A stretch of 38,410 nucleotides of DNA from NCBI GenBank assembly GCA_028701115.1, contig JAQVRJ010000004.1, positions 1 through 38,410 of the forward strand, read 5' to 3'. The position numbers and the translations under genes were made by a program. The DNA is from Clostridia bacterium (GTDB lineage: Bacteria > Bacillota > Clostridia > TANB77 > SIG350). The notes under the pieces are model-generated. The model was given only the letters and a program-made list of their open reading frames with translations. It did not search any database and was not told the DNA's origin. Of the stretch, positions 7,822-14,346 are shown in pieces; positions within the stretch are counted from its first letter, which is position 1, and every line of letters begins with the position of its first letter.

Positions 7822-7971
7822 ATGGAGAATAAGGAGTTTATTTTTAAAGAAGAAACAGAGAATTATGGTTTTATACCAGAATACAACAGCTTGGTAGATA
7901 TGGATACTCAAAGGGATATTGTAAATAAGTTAGAGAATATTACAAATTTCCAAGATAAGTTAATAAAATAA
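7822..7971 (+). CDS. Small hypothetical protein, 49 aa
   Basis: Begins with ATG at 7822 behind GGGGGA (7812-7817) at good spacing and ends with TAA at 7969-7971. The product is charged and hydrophilic, starting MENKEFIFKE, with a KLENITNF stretch near the end and no membrane segment or Cys. It lies between the M23 gene and the CtsR operator and is probably cotranscribed with the M23 gene. Support is the SD and a codon composition like its neighbours; no homologue is recognised. Confidence 0.55.
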   Translation: MENKEFIFKEETENYGFIPEYNSLVDMDTQRDIVNKLENITNFQDKLIK

Positions 7972-7986
7972 GCGAAATTTAATATT

Positions 7987-8003
7987 TTTGACCTTATTTG
8001 ACC
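7987..8003 (-). promoter_or_regulatory. CtsR operator, perfect consensus
   Basis: Read on the minus strand this is GGTCAAA-TAA-GGTCAAA, an exact match to the CtsR heptad direct repeat RGTCAAA-N3-RGTCAAA. The promoter-proximal heptad (7997-8003) overlaps the -35 hexamer TTGACC, so bound CtsR would block RNA polymerase. Confidence 0.93.
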
Positions 8004-8026
8004 TTTGAATAATTTGAAATTATACT
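7998..8026 (+). promoter_or_regulatory. Sigma-A promoter of the ctsR operon
   Basis: TTGACC (7998-8003), exactly 17 bases, TATACT (8021-8026). The predicted start is near 8033, about 40 bases before the ctsR start. It is embedded between two CtsR-box-like sequences. Confidence 0.8.
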
Positions 8027-8042
8027 ATATAATGTTTGTGTA

Positions 8043-8059
8043 AGTCAGAAAAGGTCGAA
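8043..8059 (+). promoter_or_regulatory. Second, degenerate CtsR operator
   Basis: AGTCAGA-AAA-GGTCGAA has the CtsR heptad spacing and matches RGTCAAA twice with one mismatch per heptad (12 of 14 positions). It lies downstream of the promoter, in the leader and just before the ctsR SD, in the opposite orientation to the perfect site. Confidence 0.55.
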
Positions 8060-8073
8060 AAAGGGGTGATGAA

Positions 8074-8517
8074 TTGAAATTATCAGACATAATAGAGGAT
8101 TGGATAAAAAATGTTCTAAAAGAAGAGCAATATATTGATTTACAAAGGAATGAATTGGCGAATCAATTTAATTGTGTACCATCTCAGATTAATTACGTAA
8201 TCGATACTAGATTTAATAATAGTAATGGATATTATGTAGAAAGTAGACGTGGTGGTGGAGGTTATATTCGTATAACTAAAATTGATTATTCCAAGGGTGA
8301 GTATATTATGAATCTTGTTAATTCAATTAAAGATAACATTACCAATAATGAAACGCAAATAATACTAAATAGCTTATATAAAAATGATTTTGCAACTGAA
8401 ACAGAAATAAAACTTATTAAGGTAGCAACAAATGATAAAGTATTGCGATTGAATAATGAGATAAAAGATAATGTACGAGCATGTATTTTAAAAAACATGC
8501 TTATTAACTTATTATGA
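8074..8517 (+). CDS. ctsR: Transcriptional repressor CtsR
   Basis: 147 aa, near the usual length of about 150. CtsR represses class III heat-shock genes and lets go on heating. The start is TTG at 8074 behind AAGGGGTG; the ATG at 8069 reaches a stop after two codons. The N-terminal winged helix includes MKLSDIIEDWIKNVL and the recognition region CVPSQINYVIDTRF. The wing is ESRRGGGGYIRI with Arg59 and the tetraglycine loop Gly60-63 that acts as the thermosensor in Bacillus. The C-terminal helical domain binds the chaperone partners. It is first in ctsR-mcsA-clpC and has a perfect CtsR operator in its own promoter, so it should be autoregulated. The arginine kinase gene mcsB is absent from this operon. 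Confidence 0.96.
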   Translation: MKLSDIIEDWIKNVLKEEQYIDLQRNELANQFNCVPSQINYVIDTRFNNSNGYYVESRRGGGGYIRITKIDYSKGEYIMNLVNSIKDNITNNETQIILNSLYKNDFATETEIKLIKVATNDKVLRLNNEIKDNVRACILKNMLINLL

Positions 8518-8530
8518 AGGGGTGATATTT

Positions 8531-8947
8531 ATGAAATGTGCTAAATGTAATGAAAAAGAGGGTATAGTATATATATATAGGAATATAAATGGAGTTGCAA
8601 GTAAAACAGTTCTTTGCATGGATTGTGCAAAAGAAGTTGAATTAAAAGAATTAAAGAGAGTAGAAAATATTATGGCCAATTACATGAAAAACATGTTTAT
8701 GCCAGTAAGTTTTAGAAATAGTTTTTGGAATCCTATAGAATTAGAAGATGAGATATATTCTATGTCCAATTTATTAGATGTTGGAATTTGGGATGAAGAA
8801 AAAGTACAACCACAAAAGCAAGTAAGAAATGAAAAAACAAAAGAAGAACAAAAGAGGGAATTAGAGATAAAATTAAAAAAGGCTGTTGAGGAAGAAAGAT
8901 ATGAAGATGCAGCTGTTATAAGAGATAAAATGAAAGAATTAAAATAA
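8531..8947 (+). CDS. mcsA: McsA-like protein with UVR domain, single zinc finger
   Basis: 138 aa. The ATG at 8531 is chosen because AAGGGGTG (8517-8524), overlapping the ctsR stop, is well placed; an in-frame GTG at 8522 is inside that SD. The N-terminus carries one treble-clef-like zinc site, C3-x2-C6 and C29-x2-C32. Residues about 100-138 form a UVR motif (LKKAVEEERYEDAAVIRDKM), the segment that in McsA contacts ClpC or McsB. Bacillus McsA is longer (about 185 aa) and has two zinc modules; only one is visible here. In Bacillus, McsA activates the arginine kinase McsB, but no mcsB lies between this gene and clpC. It may act directly as a ClpC adaptor or CtsR modulator; that is inference. Confidence 0.85.
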   Translation: MKCAKCNEKEGIVYIYRNINGVASKTVLCMDCAKEVELKELKRVENIMANYMKNMFMPVSFRNSFWNPIELEDEIYSMSNLLDVGIWDEEKVQPQKQVRNEKTKEEQKRELEIKLKKAVEEERYEDAAVIRDKMKELK

Positions 8948-8969
8948 TGGAAATAATGGAGGTGAATAT

Positions 8970-11420
8970 ATGTATAAATATACTGATAAAGCTACAGAAA
9001 CAATAAAGTTTGCTGAGGAGTTATCTAAAAATTTAGGACATAATTATATTGGAACAGAACATTTGTTATATGGTTTGGCAGAGTGCCCAGAATCAGTATC
9101 TGCAAAAATATTAAGCAGTGTTGGATTAAATGCAGATTCAATTAGAAATAAAATAATTGAAGTTATTGGAATAAAAAATAATTCTGATATTTGTACAGGT
9201 TTTACTCCAAAGGCAAAATATGTTTTTGAAATAGCTTATTCTGAATCACAAAAATTAGGAAACAATATAATTGGAACAGAACATTTATTATTAGGTTTAA
9301 TAAAACAGGGTGAAAGTGTTGCAACTAGAATAATTATGCTATTATGTGTTGATCCTCAAATAATAGAGGCTGAAATCGAAAAAATATATATGCATGATGA
9401 ATTTGATATTGAAAATTCAAAATCTAAATTAGCAGATAATACAACTCCAACATTAAATGAATTTGGTAGAGATTTAACTGCTATGGCAAAAGAAAATAAA
9501 ATAGATCCAGTTATTGGTCGAGAAGAAGAAATAAAAAGATTAATACAAATTTTAAGTAGAAGGACAAAAAATAATCCTTGTCTTGTTGGAGAGCCAGGTG
9601 TTGGAAAAACTGCCGTTGTTGAAGGATTAGCTCAAAGAATAGTAGATGGTAATGTGCCTGAAACTTTAAAAGATAAAAGGATAGTAACATTAGATATTTC
9701 TTCTATGGTTGCGGGAGCAAAGTATAGAGGCGATTTTGAAGAAAGATTAAAAAAATCTATAAAAGAAATCGTTAAATCAGGAAATACGATTATATTTATC
9801 GATGAGTTACATACAATAGTTGGTGCTGGCGCTGCTGAAGGAGCAATAGATGCAGCAAATATATTAAAACCAATGTTATCTAGAGGAGAATTACATTTAA
9901 TTGGAGCAACAACATTGAATGAGTATAAAAAATATATTGAAAAGGATTCAGCATTAGAGAGAAGATTTCAACCAATTCTTGTTGGGGAACCAACAGTTGA
10001 AGAAACAATTGAAATATTAAAAGGTATAAAAGATAAATATGAATCGCATCATAATGTTAAAATATCTGATGATGTTATAAAGGTAGCTGTTGCATTGTCT
10101 GTTAGATATATTAATGATCGATTTTTACCAGATAAAGCTATTGATTTAATTGATGAAGCTGCTTCAAAAATAAAATTAAAATCTTTTACAAAACCTGATG
10201 TGATAAAAGAAATAGAAAATAAAATTATATCATTAAATAAAGAGAAAGAAATAGCTGTTAAAGAGCAAGAATTTGAAAAAGCAGCAAAATTAAGAGATCA
10301 AATTGCAAAGCAAAGAGAGAAAGCTACAAAAGAGCTTGATAAATGGAAGAGCAAAAATGTTACTAATGTTATTAGTGTTACTGTTGATGACATAGCAGAT
10401 ATAATAAGTTTGTGGACGGGTATACCTGCTAAGCAATTGAATAAATCTGAACAAGAAAGATTAAAAAATTTAGAGCAATCATTGCATGAAAGAATTATAG
10501 GACAGAATGAAGCTGTAAGTGCAATAGCTAAATCTATTAGAAGAGGTAGAGTTGGATTAAAAGATCCAAAAAGACCTATAGGTTCATTTATGTTTTTAGG
10601 CCCAACTGGCGTTGGAAAAACTGAATTAGTAAAAACATTAGCTTATAATTTATTAGGTGATGAAAATGCTATGATAAGATTAGATATGTCAGAATATATG
10701 GAACAGCATACTGTATCTAAGTTGATAGGATCACCACCTGGATATGTTGGATTTGAAGATGGTGGACAACTAACTGAAAAAATTAGAAGAAAACCATATT
10801 CAGTTATACTATTAGATGAAATAGAAAAAGCTCATCCTGATGTTTTAAATGTTTTATTACAAATATTAGATGATGGACAATTGACGGATGGACAAGGTAA
10901 AAAAGTTAATTTTAAAAATTGTGTAATTGTTATGACGTCAAATGTTGGTGCTAAATTAATAGTAGATAAAAACAATATTGGATTTGAAACAAAATCAACT
11001 GAAGAAAAAGAAAATGCATTTATCAAAGATAGTATAATGAAAGAATTAAAGAAAACATTCAAACCAGAATTTTTAAATAGATTAGATGACATAATTGTCT
11101 TTCATAAATTAAGTAATGAAGATTTATTTAAAATAACAAGAATATTATTAGATGATTTAAAAAACAAATTAAAGAATAATAATATTGATATGGAATATGA
11201 TGATTTAGTAGTGCATTTTATTGTTGAAAAAGATTATAACAAAGAATATGGCGCAAGACCATTAAAAAGAAATATTCAATCAGAAATTGAAGATAAAATT
11301 GCTGAAAAAATGTTAGATGATATAGTTAAAAAAGGTGATAAAATTTATTTAACTATTAAAGATAATAAATTAAAAATTAATAATATAAATAAAAAAGAAA
11401 ATGAAGTATTTGCATATTAA
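8970..11420 (+). CDS. clpC: ATP-dependent Clp protease ATP-binding subunit ClpC
   Basis: 816 aa, full length. ClpC is a hexameric unfoldase that feeds proteins to ClpP. Residues 1-145 hold two Clp-N repeats; both retain GTEH (Glu30 and Glu104), equivalent to the Bacillus ClpC glutamates reported to bind phospho-arginine. AAA1 has Walker A GEPGVGKT (207-214) and Walker B IIFIDE (Asp278, Glu279). The middle domain at about 410-460 contains a UVR motif (KEQEFEKAAKLRDQI), which marks ClpC and not ClpB. AAA2 has GPTGVGKT (544-551), LLDEIEKAHPD and the D2 tail. SD GGAGGTG is upstream. It is third in the CtsR operon and should be heat-induced. It ends in a bidirectional terminator shared with the convergent gene at 11430. 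Confidence 0.97.
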   Translation: MYKYTDKATETIKFAEELSKNLGHNYIGTEHLLYGLAECPESVSAKILSSVGLNADSIRNKIIEVIGIKNNSDICTGFTPKAKYVFEIAYSESQKLGNNIIGTEHLLLGLIKQGESVATRIIMLLCVDPQIIEAEIEKIYMHDEFDIENSKSKLADNTTPTLNEFGRDLTAMAKENKIDPVIGREEEIKRLIQILSRRTKNNPCLVGEPGVGKTAVVEGLAQRIVDGNVPETLKDKRIVTLDISSMVAGAKYRGDFEERLKKSIKEIVKSGNTIIFIDELHTIVGAGAAEGAIDAANILKPMLSRGELHLIGATTLNEYKKYIEKDSALERRFQPILVGEPTVEETIEILKGIKDKYESHHNVKISDDVIKVAVALSVRYINDRFLPDKAIDLIDEAASKIKLKSFTKPDVIKEIENKIISLNKEKEIAVKEQEFEKAAKLRDQIAKQREKATKELDKWKSKNVTNVISVTVDDIADIISLWTGIPAKQLNKSEQERLKNLEQSLHERIIGQNEAVSAIAKSIRRGRVGLKDPKRPIGSFMFLGPTGVGKTELVKTLAYNLLGDENAMIRLDMSEYMEQHTVSKLIGSPPGYVGFEDGGQLTEKIRRKPYSVILLDEIEKAHPDVLNVLLQILDDGQLTDGQGKKVNFKNCVIVMTSNVGAKLIVDKNNIGFETKSTEEKENAFIKDSIMKELKKTFKPEFLNRLDDIIVFHKLSNEDLFKITRILLDDLKNKLKNNNIDMEYDDLVVHFIVEKDYNKEYGARPLKRNIQSEIEDKIAEKMLDDIVKKGDKIYLTIKDNKLKINNINKKENEVFAY

Positions 11421-11432
11421 TGCAATACTTCA
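11401..11432. terminator. Bidirectional terminator between convergent genes
   Basis: ATGAAGTAT-T-TGCAT pairs with ATGCA-ATACTTCAT (14 bp, one bulged T, loop ATTA). On the minus strand it is followed by a T-rich tract from the AAAAAAGAAA before it; on the plus strand TTTCTTT follows. It overlaps the end of clpC and the stop codon of the leftward gene. Confidence 0.65.
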
Positions 11433-11852
11433 TTTCTTTAAGGCGAAATACTTTGCGTTGTTTGTTTGTAATAAAAACAAGCCATTAGATAATTTCGCTA
11501 TTTTTTCTATTTTTTCACATTGAGAAGGTATCCATCTCGAGTGAGTGTTGTTGAGAAATTTACATTCCAAAATTGAGCCGATGTATGGAATTGCAGCAAT
11601 TTCGATAAAGTAAACATTATCGTTAGGCAATGCAGGAAGTATTACAAAGAATACTTCATTGAAAGGAGTATCAATTTTTACAATGTTACCATTAATGTTT
11701 TCAATGCATTGTGATAAAATTGTTTTTTGTTCCAATGAGTTGCTACTGATTGTATCAGTAGTGATAATTGAGCATTCATATGGTTGCTCAATTACTGGTA
11801 ATGTTTGTCCAACTGCCAAATAGGCTGTTTTCCCATTCAAAATTTCATGCAT
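11430..11852 (-). CDS. Orphan protein, 140 aa, apparently leaderless
   Basis: Not recognised. The leftward frame starts with ATG at 11852-11850 and ends at TGA. A consensus promoter (11861-11889) puts the predicted transcription start within about two bases of the ATG, and there is no SD, so translation would be leaderless. The product has no membrane segment. Its sequence is of normal complexity with hydrophobic strands (TAYLAVGQTLPV, EVFFVILPALP, NVYFIEIAAIPYIGS) and ends GLFLLQTNNAKYFALKK, suggesting a small beta-rich fold. It contains four Cys (in ECSII, SQCIE, LECKF, SQCEK), not in an obvious zinc pattern. Codons are less A+T-biased than in neighbours (AAC, CCT, TTC, TGC are frequent), which may mean recent acquisition or high expression. 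The shared terminator at 11401-11432 closes the unit. Confidence 0.65.
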   Translation of the reverse strand: MHEILNGKTAYLAVGQTLPVIEQPYECSIITTDTISSNSLEQKTILSQCIENINGNIVKIDTPFNEVFFVILPALPNDNVYFIEIAAIPYIGSILECKFLNNTHSRWIPSQCEKIEKIAKLSNGLFLLQTNNAKYFALKK

Positions 11853-11860
11853 ACAATTGA

Positions 11861-11889
11861 ATTATATCATATTTTTATACTTTTTTCAA
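11861..11889 (-). promoter_or_regulatory. Consensus promoter for the leaderless gene
   Basis: On the minus strand: TTGAAA (11889-11884), exactly 17 bases, TATAAT (11866-11861). The distance from the -10 to the ATG is eight bases, so the start codon is at or next to +1. Confidence 0.8.
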
Positions 11890-11928
11890 CTAATGAGTAA
11901 TATATTGAATTTATATTTTATAAAAGTA

Positions 11929-11957
11929 TTGAATTTTTGGATTTTATTGCATATAAT
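11929..11957 (+). promoter_or_regulatory. Consensus promoter for the structured RNA
   Basis: TTGAAT (11929-11934), exactly 17 bases, TATAAT (11952-11957). Predicted +1 is about 11962-11964, where the first RNA helix begins. It is divergent from the promoter at 11861-11889. Confidence 0.8.
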
Positions 11958-11962
11958 ATTAA

Positions 11963-12220
11963 CGTTGTAAAATGATTTTACAGCACCAACGAAAATTCAG
12001 AGGTGATCATAAGGAAGTAATGGTTTAACAACATTACAGGGAAATTGAGTTCCTTTTCTGATTTGACAATGGATTAATAAATGTATATTTATTAATCATA
12101 ATTTCATAAGGTTTATTTTCGATGCGCCATGCATTTTGAAATATAATAAATATATTAATTAATATTATATGTAGGGGTAATATTGACAAAGTATGAAAAT
12201 ACTTTGTCAATATTAATTTT
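11963..12220 (+). ncRNA. Structured small RNA candidate, about 255 nt
   Basis: A consensus promoter at 11929-11957 and a strong terminator at 12178-12220 bracket about 255 bases with no credible ORF. Visible helices: (1) CGTTG (11963-11967) with CAACG (11987-11991), enclosing TAAAAT/ATTTTA; (2) a rod from 11993 to 12064 with TCAGA/TCTGA, AAGGAA (12011-12016)/TTCCTT (12050-12055) and GTAATG (12017-12022)/CATTAC (12032-12037), split by an internal loop of GGTGATCAT against AGGGAAATTGAG; (3) GATTAATAAAT (12072-12082)/ATTTATTAATC with loop GTAT; (4) the terminator. CATAAGG occurs twice (12008-12014 and 12105-12111). An 18-codon frame from an ATG at 11972 has no SD. It does not look like tmRNA, SRP RNA or RNase P RNA. 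I cannot assign a class; the Rfam raiA motif and 6S are worth testing. Confidence 0.65.
12178..12220 (+). terminator. Terminator of the structured RNA
   Basis: A 17-bp perfect stem (12178-12194 with 12199-12215) capped by a GAAA tetraloop (12195-12198), followed by ATTTTATTAT. Confidence 0.85.
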
Positions 12221-12260
12221 ATTATATATAAAAATTATTATTGCATTTATATTTTTTAAT

Positions 12261-12293
12261 AAAAAAAACACTTATATGGTTATAGGTGTTTTA
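12261..12293 (-). terminator. Terminator of the HD/reductase operon
   Basis: On the minus strand ACACCTATA-ACCA-TATAAGTGT (one mismatch) is followed by eight T. It lies about 15 bases after the end of the reductase gene. Confidence 0.8.
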
Positions 12294-12308
12294 AAATTTA
12301 TAATTATA

Positions 12309-13046
12309 TTATCTTCCGCCATCTAATGTTATAACTTCACTATTTAAATATCTAGCATCATCACTACTTAGAAATATTGCTAATTTTGCAACTTCTTCTG
12401 GTTTAGCTATATACTTAACTAGAGTTTTTTCTTTTTCATTATTTAGAAAATCTGTGCTTAAATCTTTATTCATTTCAGTATCAATCCAACCTGGAGCAAT
12501 AGCATTTACATTTATATATGGTTGTAACTGTATAGCTAAATCATGTGTTAATGAAATTATTCCAGCTTTTGAAGCATTATAATCCATACTAAAAGGTGAA
12601 AATTCACTTAATCCGCTAGTAGATGATATGTTTATTATTTTACCAAAATGATTATTTAACATATTTTTTGATACATATTTGGATACTAAAAAAGTACCAA
12701 GTAAATTTGTTTGTATAGTATTCATAAAGTGTTCAACAGTTTTTTCTTCAAAAGGTTCATCATAACAAATACCTGCATTATTAATTAATATATCTATTGA
12801 ATTAAAGGTATTTATTGCTTGATTAACCATACTGATTACATCTTGTTCTACTCCAACATTGCATTGAATAGTTAAAGTTTTAATTTTATATTTCTTTTCT
12901 AATTCATTTTTTAATTCTAATGCTGGTTGTTCAGATGTATTATAGTTTATAACAATGTTATATCCTAATTTAGCAAATTCTATTGCACAGGCTTTTCCAA
13001 TTCCTTTGCTTGCACCAGTAATTAAAACGGTTTTTAATTTTTCCAT
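12309..13046 (-). CDS. Short-chain dehydrogenase/reductase, FabG/YmfI-like
   Basis: 245 aa, typical for the classical SDR family of NAD(P)H-dependent oxidoreductases. Seen: nucleotide-binding TGASKGIG (10-17), NNAG (89-92), catalytic Asn114, Ser142 area (INISSTSG), Tyr156 and Lys160 in YNASK, APGWIDTEM after the catalytic helix, and the C-terminal SEVITLDGG. SD GGAG precedes the ATG at 13046. It follows the HD gene by nine bases and must be cotranscribed. No other fatty-acid synthesis genes are near, so it may not be the main FabG; the Bacillus YmfI type (5-aminopentanone reductase acting on EF-P) is a real alternative. SDR membership is certain, the substrate is not. Confidence 0.85.
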   Translation of the reverse strand: MEKLKTVLITGASKGIGKACAIEFAKLGYNIVINYNTSEQPALELKNELEKKYKIKTLTIQCNVGVEQDVISMVNQAINTFNSIDILINNAGICYDEPFEEKTVEHFMNTIQTNLLGTFLVSKYVSKNMLNNHFGKIINISSTSGLSEFSPFSMDYNASKAGIISLTHDLAIQLQPYINVNAIAPGWIDTEMNKDLSTDFLNNEKEKTLVKYIAKPEEVAKLAIFLSSDDARYLNSEVITLDGGR

Positions 13047-13055
13047 TATTACTCC

Positions 13056-13610
13056 TTATATCGTCATAGATATTATTAAAAATAGATATACAAAAGAATT
13101 AATAAATTGTGATGCTAAAAAATTTTTAGGGCTTCTAATTCTTTTTTCTATTAAACTCATATATGCTGCATGTATTATTTCTGATGTAGCACAACACTTA
13201 TCTACCATACATAATAAATAACTTTCTTTATATTTTGGTGGTATTACTGTTATTGGAAACATATGTTTTAATATTATGTCTTTTTCTTTTTCATTAATTT
13301 TAAATAGTTCTATAGAATTGTTATATGCAATTTTAGGATGTACAAAACCATGTAATCCTTCTTTTGGTGTTTGTTTCTTCCAGTTATATAGGAAAAAATC
13401 ATGTAACATACCAGCTCTAACAGTAGATAAATAGTCCCAATTAAAAAATCTTGCTATTTTAAAAGAATGGTATGCAACATTTACACAATGATCAAATATG
13501 CTATATTCCCAATGATGGTCTATAGTTTTTAGTTTTAAATATTTTTTAGAGCCTAAAATATCCAGAACATATGGAGTTATTACTTTAAGCTTTTCATCTG
13601 TAGTTTTCAA
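13056..13610 (-). CDS. HD-domain phosphohydrolase family protein
   Basis: 184 aa with a TTG start at 13610-13608; GGGAGG lies seven bases upstream. The HD signature is HCVNVAYHSFKIA followed by RAGMLHDF (the HD pair) and a later HGFVHPKIAYNN, so metal ligands are present and hydrolase activity on a phosphate ester or nucleotide is expected. A Cys-containing segment (LLCMVDKCCAT) carries the final Asp of the motif. The C-terminus ends in a hydrophobic run (FVYLFLIISMTI), which could be a helix end or a membrane contact. Similar small HD proteins are widespread in Clostridia with unknown substrate. First of two genes with the SDR reductase. Confidence 0.8.
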   Translation of the reverse strand: MKTTDEKLKVITPYVLDILGSKKYLKLKTIDHHWEYSIFDHCVNVAYHSFKIARFFNWDYLSTVRAGMLHDFFLYNWKKQTPKEGLHGFVHPKIAYNNSIELFKINEKEKDIILKHMFPITVIPPKYKESYLLCMVDKCCATSEIIHAAYMSLIEKRIRSPKNFLASQFINSFVYLFLIISMTI

Positions 13611-13633
13611 AAAAATCCTCCCTTATATGTTGT

Positions 13634-13662
13634 ATTATAGCATATGAAAAAACACGAATCAA
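13634..13662 (-). promoter_or_regulatory. Putative promoter of the HD/reductase operon
   Basis: On the minus strand TTGATT (13662-13657), 17 bases, TATAAT (13639-13634), just before the SD and TTG start of the HD gene. Confidence 0.65.
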
Positions 13663-13764
13663 TATATTTTATAAAATCAGTTAAAGTTTACATAAGATTG
13701 ATGTTTTAATTAATCTCTTATTATATTGTAAAGTTTATAGAAATTTATGATTTCAGTATAATAT

Positions 13765-13930
13765 ATTGCATTATTAAGAATTCGATTTGAACAAATGTGA
13801 TTGAATTTGTTAAATATGTAAAAAACTTTTAGTGAAAATAAATCATTAGTTATTTTGTTAGATGTCGTTGATAAAGCTAAATACTATATTTATCTAGTTA
13901 AGAAGTAATATTGAGTTACTTCTTATTTTT
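13765..13930 (+). ncRNA. Possible small RNA upstream of rpsF
   Basis: A TATAAT (13757-13762, weak -35) and a good terminator (13901-13930) bracket about 165 bases with no ORF. One clear internal hairpin is AACAAAT (13790-13796)/ATTTGTT (13805-13811). No known class is recognised. The terminator has no other rightward gene to serve, because the upstream genes run leftward. Support is thin. Confidence 0.3.
13901..13930 (+). terminator. Intrinsic terminator before rpsF
   Basis: AGAAGTAA (13901-13908), seven-base loop, TTACTTCT (13916-13923), then TATTTTT. It separates rpsF from whatever is transcribed upstream. Confidence 0.7.
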
Positions 13931-13951
13931 ATGTGTTTTTTATTATTTTAC

Positions 13952-13980
13952 TTGATATATTAGTATTTTTGTGTTAATAT
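13952..13980 (+). promoter_or_regulatory. Putative promoter of rpsF-ssb-rpsR
   Basis: TTGATA (13952-13957), 17 bases, TAATAT (13975-13980). The predicted start near 13987 coincides with the first leader hairpin. Confidence 0.55.
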
Positions 13981-13986
13981 TATATA

Positions 13987-14035
13987 GCATGATTTAATCA
14001 TGCACCTTACTCTATATTTAATATAGGGTCTTATG
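13987..14035 (+). promoter_or_regulatory. rpsF leader hairpins, possible S6:S18 autoregulatory site
   Basis: Hairpin GCATGAT (13987-13993)/ATCATGC (13997-14003) at the predicted 5' end, then ACCTTACT before a CTATAT (14012-14017)/ATATAG (14021-14026) hairpin and GGGTCTTATG after it. In several bacteria the S6:S18 complex binds a structured rpsF leader. The position is right; the match to the known motif was not tested. Confidence 0.4.
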
Positions 14036-14053
14036 TCCAAAGGGGGTGTAAAT

Positions 14054-14335
14054 ATGCTAAATAAATATGAAACAGTTTTTATTATTGATCCAAAAATCGA
14101 AGATAAAAAACCTATTATCGATAAATTTGTTGATTTAATAAATGCAAATGGAAAAGTTGAAAATGTTGATGAATGGGGAATGAGAAAATTAGCGTATGAA
14201 ATTGAAGATAATACAGAAGGTTATTATGTATTAGTAAATTTCGAAGCTGATGCAAAATTCGTTGCAGAACTTGAAAGAATATTTAGAATAACTATCGAAG
14301 TTATTAAGTTTATCGTTGTCAGAAAAGAAGATTAG
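14054..14335 (+). CDS. rpsF: 30S ribosomal protein S6
   Basis: 93 aa, standard size. The ATG at 14054 follows AAAGGGGGTG at ideal spacing; an in-frame ATG at 14033 lies before that SD and is rejected. The sequence opens MLNKYETVFIIDP and contains NVDEWGMRKLAYEIEDNTEG and GYYVLVNFEA, matching the S6 ferredoxin-like fold in which the WGxRxLAYxI segment faces S18 and 16S RNA. It ends EVIKFIVVRKED. First of the conserved rpsF-ssb-rpsR operon. Confidence 0.97.
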   Translation: MLNKYETVFIIDPKIEDKKPIIDKFVDLINANGKVENVDEWGMRKLAYEIEDNTEGYYVLVNFEADAKFVAELERIFRITIEVIKFIVVRKED

Positions 14336-14346
14336 GAGGGAACGAT

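Noticed and set aside
11972-12028. 18-codon frame at the start of the structured RNA
   Set aside because: ATG lies inside the first helix with no SD, and the frame is shorter than expected for a conserved small protein.
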